From the NCBI GenBank assembly GCA_003415625.1, contig PYIU01000002.1:1116001-1180000 (forward strand): 64,000 nucleotides of DNA. The letters are read 5' to 3'. Each line of letters opens with the position of its first letter. Position 1 is the stretch's first letter. Origin of the DNA: Aquanectria penicillioides. Lineage: Eukaryota; Ascomycota; Sordariomycetes; Hypocreales; Nectriaceae. A program made the translations under genes and the position numbers. The notes beneath the pieces are model-generated. The model worked only from the letters and a program-made list of their open reading frames with translations. It was not told the origin of the DNA and made no database searches. Shown one piece after another: positions 57,344-64,000 of the stretch.

Positions 57344-58890
57344 ATGGCCCAGAATAGCTTCAATCAGAATGGCCTTCTAATCCCAAGTGGAAACGGGGCC
57401 CTTGGATTGGTCTCGTCTCAGCGCACCACGAGTCCCAACTCGATCAGCCTGAGTGGCATCGTGGTCTTCTCTGGTGGTAGCGCCGCCAATAACTTGGTCG
57501 AAGTGTTTGAAAGCGTTCGGGAAGCAAACCAGTGCAATCTCAGCTATGTGATTCCCATATCGGACAACGGCGGAAGCACCAGCGAAATAATTCGAGTATT
57601 TGGCGGTCCAGGTACCGAAGACCCTTGTTTGCTACCACAGCGGCAGTCCCACTCAGTTAACTGACCTGCATGCCAGGCATCGGAGACGTGAGATCCCGCT
57701 TGGTGCGACTCATTCCCGACAATGGAAGCACGGAGACGACAGCGATCAAGCACTTCTTCAATCATCGCCTCCCAAAGGCGTACAACGATGCTCGAGCCGA
57801 GTGGTTCGAGATTCTGGAAGCGACTCACCCGCTTTGGGATGACATCTCGTCGCCAAAGCGGGAGCTTATTCGCTCATACCTGAATAGTTTCAACCTTGAG
57901 GTGATCAAACGCATGAGACCAAGCAGCCGCTTTGACTTTTCCGGAGCGAGCATTGGCAACCTGTTCCTCACGGGCGCCAGGCTCTTTACTGGCAGTTTTG
58001 AGGCCGCCATTTACCTGTTAAGCTCCATTTGCGCGGTTCCTGATCGCATAGCCGTCCTTCCAGCATTGAACACAAACTTTGCGCACCACATCGCCGCCGG
58101 GCTAAAGGATGGCACAATCATCACTGGACAGAACGATATTTCCCACCCCAGCGCACCCACCGCTGCAGTGCCTGGAACCAGCGCGGGGATGCACAGCCCC
58201 ATGGCGATGAGACACGAGACGTGGGACCATGACAGAGTCGAGGATGCAAACCTCCCAGGCACCTTGCCAGCCCTACGGAGACCTGCCATCGTGTTTTCCA
58301 AGGACCAGGAGGAAGATCTGCCCTCACGGATTGATCGGATCTGGTACATCAATCCCTACGGCCAAGAGATAAGGATCCCAGCCAACCCCCGAGTCTTGGA
58401 CGCGCTCCATTCCACAACAAGCGTAGTGTACAGTATCGGGTCACTCTTTACGTCTCTGATACCCAGTCTTGTCCTACGAGGCGTCGGTCAGGCCATCTCT
58501 AGCCCCATGATTCGGAATAAGATTCTGATACTCAATGGCACGACCGATCGTGAAACCGGACCATCTGCAGAGCCATTTACCGGCTTAGACTTTGTTGCTG
58601 CCATATCGAACGCATGTGCCGACTCTAGAGGCCTTCCAAAGCCTGAAGAAGATGAATATAGTCAGTACGTAACACATGTTATTTACATAGAGGGATCAAA
58701 CTCTCCAAAGGTGGACAAGCAGCAATTCGGTCAATTGGGTATTGATGCCACGAGACTCTACGGGCCGAAAGATGAGTTAGGGAAAGGTGGGAGGTATGAT
58801 CCGAAAGCCCTTGCGCAGGCCCTTGAGTCGATTATTGGCAGAAAAGATGCGCGGTCAGACCGAAGTCGTCGTAATACCCTGGTTGGATGA
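57344..58890 (+). CDS. CofD/YvcK-like (UPF0052) protein
   Basis: Exons 57344-57611 and 57677-58890 give 493 aa. The nucleotide-binding N-terminus is GIVVFSGGSAANNLVEVF followed by VIPISDNGGSTSEIIRVFGG and, across the intron, GIGDVRSRL. These are hallmarks of the CofD superfamily (2-phospho-L-lactate transferase and the bacterial YvcK/GlmR group). The segment FDFSGASIGNLFLTGARL matches a second conserved block. The role in fungi is not established; bacterial YvcK controls carbon use and wall precursor supply, which cannot simply be transferred. An insert at about residues 240-300, rich in Pro/Ala/His, is longer than in bacterial forms. The start codon fits because no earlier in-frame ATG is near. 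Confidence 0.9.
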
Positions 58891-59420
58891 TTTAGACATG
58901 AGGGAGATCTAGTATTGTTTGCTAGATCAATCACTTCAGCGATAGAAAATAAGAGATATCCAGAAAATTTCATGCCGAGATGACTGGAGAGGAGATAGAC
59001 AGATAGAAAGGATGAGGTGGAGGTCAGTGCCGGGTTAGCACCCCAATTAACATATTGGCCTCTAGATGAGTGTATCCATCGAAGAGGGCGCAAGAACTGA
59101 GAAGAGGCACCGGGTTCAAGAATTCACCGCGAAGGTTTTGAAGATGTTGTTTATTAGATAAAAAAATCGAACTTAAGAAATGCTCGTGTTGCTGACAATA
59201 GGCAGACCCGCTTACCCTCGATCGAACTGCTCGTTATGGCGGGCGTGGTCGAGATACAACGATTTGCGCGTCCGCCGCCATTCGGTTCGCCCGTAGTATA
59301 CAATCCAGCACGCCTCGAGGCGTGTTCATTCTCACATCCATCCATGGTATCGTTCGTCGTGCTGTCCCTGTGTTCATCCATCCTCCGCCCACCCCCTGCA
59401 TGCCTTCTCTCAGCTTGCAC
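58891..59420. other. intergenic between convergent genes
   Basis: The 3' regions of the CofD-like gene and the small membrane gene. No other feature is seen. Confidence 0.5.
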
Positions 59421-59687
59421 TTAGCCGGCCATCAAGAGGTAAACCATTACCACTGGCCAGGCTGTTGACATTAAAAGGGCGGCTAGCACTGATCCCACTC
59501 CCATCCTCACCCTGTCGTAGGGGCCCTTCCATCGGTCGATGAGGGCGCAGGTACTGAAGATCATGGCACAGGCATAGAGACTGGCCACCCAGAAGATGAG
59601 GACCTTCAAGCTGTTGGCCTGGTCTTGCGGGGCGAAGACGACCTTTGAGGTGTCGGGCACAAACGTTGACGAAAGGTTGTTGCCCAT
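59421..59687 (-). CDS. small two-helix membrane protein
   Basis: One exon of 88 aa: a soluble start (MGNNLSSTFVPDTSKVVFAP), then two hydrophobic segments, LKVLIFWVASLYACAMIF and GVGSVLAALLMSTAWPVVMV, separated by a charged loop (DRWKGPYDRVRMG). The gene has a TATAAG-type box about 60 bp upstream on its strand and a start in good context (ACCATGG). No named family is recognised. The clean hydrophobic pattern and promoter position argue for a real gene. Confidence 0.65.
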   Translation of the reverse strand: MGNNLSSTFVPDTSKVVFAPQDQANSLKVLIFWVASLYACAMIFSTCALIDRWKGPYDRVRMGVGSVLAALLMSTAWPVVMVYLLMAG

Positions 59688-60806
59688 GGTGATATCTTTA
59701 TGTGTTCAAGGGGGAGCTAAGGAGAGAAAAGAACAGAGCTGATCCCCTTATACTCTGGGTTGTTGTGAGGTGATACTTGGACGTTGTATCAGATTCGTAT
59801 TGAGCGCTTAGAAGCCAGAGGTGTTTTGGCTGTGGATGATTATGCGCGTTTCTTTGGATGGAAAAGATTGACAAAAACAATTAATACTCTCGCCTGCGAG
59901 GAATGGGAAGTGAATAAACTCTATGGTCCAGAGGAAAAGGTGAAGAAAAGGGCTCCTCCGCTTCTTGTCGTCGAGACTGGGCAGACCCATGATTAAGTCA
60001 CGCCCAAGCCGCACAGGGGTTCTCATCACAGCGACCATGCCCGTCACAGAATGGCGGCGATCGCACACTTCCCAATCACTCCTCACACACAACCGGTCTC
60101 AACGCTCTAGCGACGTGCTATAATGCGACATTTGGCCAATGGCGAGTTGCGCTTGCGAAGATGACGCCGGATATTGGGCTAAGCCGGCCGCCCATTCGGT
60201 CGCGAACGAGGCCGAACGGAAGAGGCGTGGTGATGTTGGATGCAGTGCACGACCCGCCACTAGGGCCATGGCACCAATGAAGCTGACCGTTAAGCGCGCA
60301 CAAATGAGAAGCCCCCGGCCGCTCAACAGCGATGGGACAAGAATAGAAAGATATATTTGGCTTGTGGGCTGACAGCTTGGAGAGCGTGGGCACATTTCTT
60401 TTTTAATTTCGATCATTCTTCTGGCCGCTTGGGTTGCTGGCGCGTCGCTGTTCCCAGCCTCCAATTAACATGTTTGGGTGTTGAAGCCGTCACAGGCATC
60501 CTGGCGATAAATCCTCGCCTTCCCCTCGCTCAACAGCTCACTCAGCTGGCGTGACCCAACGTTCCTCCAAGATGAGGCGCAGGAATAGCGCCGCCCAGAG
60601 TTCCATGGTCTTCATCCCGTGGTGCATCGAGGATCGCGGATGATGCTTTCGGATGTCGGGCCAAACTGACACATTTGGTGTCGCGAGACCCCATATCAAT
60701 GCGCCGCTCCGAGATAACCGAAACCTCCGCCACCCTGGCCATGAAGTCCAATCCCGTAGTATTATTTCCTGTGACGCCTCGAGCGTAGGAGCCGGTTAAC
60801 CGATTC
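59688..60806. other. intergenic
   Basis: Upstream of the small membrane gene and downstream of the DUF5071-like gene. No gene or repeat is recognised. Confidence 0.45.
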
Positions 60807-61760
60807 TCATTGTGAGCCCGCCTCCTTCTTCTTCCACTCATCAAGCTTCGCCAGCCACTGCCGGCCAGAATCCGCAAGCTCAAATTCGTCCTCGTCGCCC
60901 TTTGGGTTATCTGCAATCTCTTGAACCTGGGGTCTCAGCGGCTCCCATAATGGTCCAATAGGTACGCAGTCCTCCACGAAGTCTAATATGTTCAGCAGCC
61001 ACCCGCCATCGCCCCTCTGCTTCACGAGGAGCTTCTGAATTGGGTCAATTGTCACCTCGGGAAACCTGGCCAACTGCTCTCTGCAGCCTGGGAACACAGG
61101 CCAGTTTCCATCAGCAAGCCATTCAAGCAAATCCGGGACAAGCGGGCGCATCTTCTCCGCCGTTGTCACTCGCTCCTGGAGACTCCGTGCACCAAGAAAG
61201 TCCGATTTGGATCTTGGAACCCAAACGGCATTGGGGTCGTCCAAATACCGGAGCAAGTCCTTGGCTTGCAAGCTGAAAGAAGCCGTTGCCGAGGAGTGGA
61301 AACGCTCAGTGTTCCCACCCCCCGATTCCATCGTAGATAGCAATGCCACAGTAGAATGGTGTTGGTAGATCGCTTCTGTAGGCAGTTCCATGACGACTTG
61401 CCCAAACGCCGTCCACGCTATCCGGTACGCGTGCTCACTGCTGAAGGGGGGCCGCATTGCTGCCGCGATTGCTGCGACTGTTGGCGGCTCATTTGCTCGA
61501 GATTGGAGAACCTTGACACCGGTCACATCGCTCTTGAAGGCCTGAGTGTGGTCAAAGATCTGCCTGCTCGCAGAGGCAAGGATAGCAGGGACTTGAGCTC
61601 CGAAAGCCTCTGCATCAAGGTCTGCCAGTTCATTGACGTGAATATCCGAATTCTGAGCGCTGGCAGACATTCTCCTTTGTTGTCCGGACTGAGTCGAAGC
61701 CGTCATTAATTTATATATGAGGATGATATGATGGTGCTGATTTCGCGATTTCGTCAGCAT
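60807..61760 (-). CDS. DUF5071-like cytosolic protein
   Basis: One exon of 317 aa from the ATG at 61760, which has A at -3. Later in-frame starts at 61706 and 61670 (MSASAQNSD) are also possible. No signal peptide or membrane helix is present. The C-terminal third, with LVPDLLEWLADGNWPVFPGC, EVTIDPIQKLLVKQRGDGGW and LLNILDFVEDCVP, matches the compact helical DUF5071 pattern found in bacteria and fungi, whose function is unknown. The N-terminal two-thirds (about residues 40-190) are moderately helical and unrecognised. The end is charged (LDEWKKKEAG). Family assignment is by motif only. Confidence 0.68.
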   Translation of the reverse strand: MLTKSRNQHHHIILIYKLMTASTQSGQQRRMSASAQNSDIHVNELADLDAEAFGAQVPAILASASRQIFDHTQAFKSDVTGVKVLQSRANEPPTVAAIAAAMRPPFSSEHAYRIAWTAFGQVVMELPTEAIYQHHSTVALLSTMESGGGNTERFHSSATASFSLQAKDLLRYLDDPNAVWVPRSKSDFLGARSLQERVTTAEKMRPLVPDLLEWLADGNWPVFPGCREQLARFPEVTIDPIQKLLVKQRGDGGWLLNILDFVEDCVPIGPLWEPLRPQVQEIADNPKGDEDEFELADSGRQWLAKLDEWKKKEAGSQ

Positions 61761-62565
61761 TGTGTCGGGAGGTGGTTGGTATTATGTAGGGATGGACTGC
61801 CGTGTTGATTTGCTCACAGGTTTATTAGTCATTCGGTAAGCAATTCAAACTCAGCCTCGAAAAATGATGCCTATCAGGTTTAGCACAATAAATAAACGCG
61901 TATTACTTCATCCAGTTACGATGTATATTTTTTTCCCCTGTAAATGACCTCAGTAGCACTGCGTCAGACATAAGCTTCGACGGTGGTCCTGGCCGTGAAT
62001 GTGGTGACCTAGAGATGCAAGCTTGAGATTGTCCAATAGCAGGACTTACAGAGTGCGGCCCAAAGACTTTCATCAAAGCAGAGAAGAAAAGTTCAAATAA
62101 AATAGTAAAAAGGAATTGACAATTATTAGTATAAGATGCCCTTATATCTATATATCCGAAATATGTTTTCAAAGCTCATTTGTATTTATAGTTTGTATTA
62201 AATTTGTCACATTCCTCCTTTTACATTTCTCCCTTAGTGGGTTGCAACAGGAACCCCCATCCAAATAATACGGATACTTTGCCTATAGGTGTTTACTTGA
62301 CGTATAGTGTTGATGTCATGCTTATGCTTTCGCATTTGCGTTCATTGCTGCATATTCGGCCGTCCAGCGTTTCAAGTAAAGAGGCTATCCTGCCAGCTCA
62401 ATCACGTGTTGAGATCAAGCAGGTTATGTATAACAGTGAACTTTACTAGATCCCAACACCTTCCACCACCTTTGACCTGCTTTGCCATTCCTTACCGGTC
62501 CTGTAAATCCCGTCGCAATAGGCTAATTGAATCCAACCACTTCTTCCTCCAGCCAGCTCCGCTCT
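61761..62565. other. intergenic, mildly AT-rich
   Basis: A/T content is raised at about 61880-62200. No gene is recognised. Confidence 0.45.
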
Positions 62566-63355
62566 AACGTTTCCACATCGCCTTCGTTTGACTTGCCCAT
62601 CTACATCATTCTGCTAGTGGTGGAACAGCTCCATCAGACTCCCGAGTCCATCCTCATTCTTGTATTGACCTGCAAGACTTTAACACAAGCTGCTCATATC
62701 TTCGGCAACGCCTCTGACGCTGCGGGCGCGCGACTCTCTCCTCATCCTTCTCGAAAAAGATTCCAGAATCGGGAGCCAGGCCTACTTCTGCCATCTATGC
62801 CACACCCTGCACGGCTTCTCGCAGGCCCAGGCTCCATTGATCCGTGGACATAACATCTTTTATCCCGAATCAAGATTTCCGCTAACTTGTTATGAGAACC
62901 TCTGCTTCTCATTGCGACTCGAGAGATACGATCTTGGCTTCCACCATGCACGTCTTGTGATGAATCGACACTCCTACGGAGTTTACATTTTCGCCTCTAT
63001 ATCCGCGCGAATAGTACGTCAATGGAAGCAGGAATGGTCTGCTGGGGTCATCGATAATGAGCCCTTTCTCTGCTCCGTGCACACTACCAACAGTCTCGGC
63101 ATGTCTAACGATATTTTCCGGTCAATCATCGACCAGAAATTCGCTTACAGCATCTACCACCATGTTGACCCAAGCCACCAAGTCGCAGCTCTCAGACGGA
63201 CCACAGTGTCATCACTCGAGACCGAGGAACTATTCTTGGAGTGCTGGAACTTCCCCGACTCATGCGTGATCTGCCTCACAAGCTACTCCACCACTATCGA
63301 GCGGAAGAGGCCTCGAAAGAAGGTGTTCATTCATGGAGTCGGCATCAGTCTGTGA
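62566..63355 (+). pseudogene. broken F-box-like gene
   Basis: An N-terminal frame (about 62566-62700) reads FDLPIYIILLVVEQLHQTPE then ILILVLTCKTLTQAA, the pattern of fungal F-box proteins. From about 62720 the likely continuation is in another frame: LRARDSLLILLEKDS, QAYFCHLCHTLHGFSQAQAP, then RGHNIFYPESRF to the stop at 63355. The open frame at the left begins directly after a stop and has no ATG. The shift equals one extra or two missing bases and does not lie at a homopolymer. The YFCHLCxxLH motif supports the family. Probably an eroded accessory gene, but an unseen upstream exon or an error cannot be excluded. Confidence 0.55.
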
Positions 63356-64000
63356 CCACGAATTTGTTTATCACATTCGTCGCATACCATCAGCTTGGAA
63401 ACGTGTCGTTCTTCGTTTGACTGGAAATTGGGATCTATGACAGGGAACATTCCAGTTAAAACATTCCAGTTAAAATAGGTCAATGCCGACTTGATCACCC
63501 TTACCCGCCGGGCTTAGTAAGGGTGAAATGGTTGGAATCAGAGCCCAGCAGAACCGAAAGGCCTTAAAATGAAGCTTCCAAAGAGGTGATTAACAGGGGA
63601 AATTGCTACCTGACACTCGAACCAGCTGTTTGACTAGCTCTACTTCTAGTCTTGGCCTAGAGACCACATAAATTACTGACAACGAGCTATCAGATCAAAG
63701 TCTTAGCTTGAGTACATATAAAGAATATTTTCGAACCTTCAGCTCCCTACGAATCACGATCTTCTATTACTTTCTTCCCACCCCGCATAAACCCATCAGT
63801 ACAATTTGGGTGCGAGAAACCAATCGCCTTATGTTGTGGTTGGCCTATACCATGCCTGGTACAACATCCATGTCATGTTGGTACAATTAACATTGAGAGG
63901 GGATAGTATTGCAGAAGCCAGATCACACGTGTAGCAGGATTGTGTAGTGCAACCATGTTGAGTTCTCCACAGTGCAACCTGTGTCCGGTTTCTTGGTCTG
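63356..64000. other. intergenic to window end
   Basis: No gene is recognised. A 14-bp tandem duplication (ACATTCCAGTTAAA, 63447-63474) is the only structure noted. Confidence 0.45.
63447..63474. repeat. 14-bp tandem duplication
   Basis: Two perfect adjacent copies of ACATTCCAGTTAAA. It could be a small duplication scar or replication slippage. Confidence 0.8.

Overview
The window looks like nuclear chromosomal DNA of a filamentous ascomycete, most likely a Sordariomycete and probably Hypocreales. Genes are intron-poor, with short GT..AG introns of about 50-125 bp. Recognisable genes include sconB/met30, RO-2 (dynactin p62), succinate/fumarate carrier, WSC-domain, DUF8004, DUF3431 and Fta2-type genes. 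AT-rich blocks at the left end resemble repeat-induced point mutation (RIP). The placement is inferred from gene families and intron style; nothing gives a species.

Layout. 1-2.7 kb: AT-rich degenerate repeat DNA, then a 660-bp non-autonomous inverted-repeat element flanked by TA. 3.9-11.6 kb: DUF3431 type II membrane protein, Mediator subunit Med22, tRNA pseudouridine synthase (Pus1/TruA family), a doubtful membrane-protein relic, a small CHZ-motif protein and a split tRNA-Leu(AAG). 14.9-17.2 kb: SconB/Met30 F-box/WD40 protein. 17.2-22.6 kb: 5.4 kb without genes, rich in microsatellites. 22.6-31.1 kb: mitochondrial succinate/fumarate carrier, twinfilin, WSC-domain cell-surface protein, ribosomal protein eS7 and dynactin p62. 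34.7-44.0 kb: DUF8004 protein, a polytopic membrane protein, a DUF924 protein and an S10-carboxypeptidase-like protein that has lost its catalytic serine. 47.9-49.2 kb: seven-helix-like membrane protein. 50.6-51.4 kb: Fta2-like pseudogene with two in-frame TGA codons. 54.0-61.8 kb: GPI-type cysteine-rich wall protein, zinc-free MDR oxidoreductase, CofD-like protein, a small two-helix membrane protein and a DUF5071-like protein. 62.6-63.4 kb: broken F-box-like gene.

The genes do not form a pathway or a biosynthetic cluster. Most are independent housekeeping genes (transcription, tRNA modification, translation, dynein and actin machinery, sulphur regulation, carbon transport), with accessory or decaying genes at 42-44, 50-51 and 62-63 kb. 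One sequence-wide feature affects any reading of the window: several conserved genes are broken by an apparent loss of exactly one base inside short G or C runs. This looks more like homopolymer sequencing error than gene decay. I found no CRISPR array, no rRNA and no autonomous transposase. I did not find a convincing new multi-gene system; the best leads are listed as findings.
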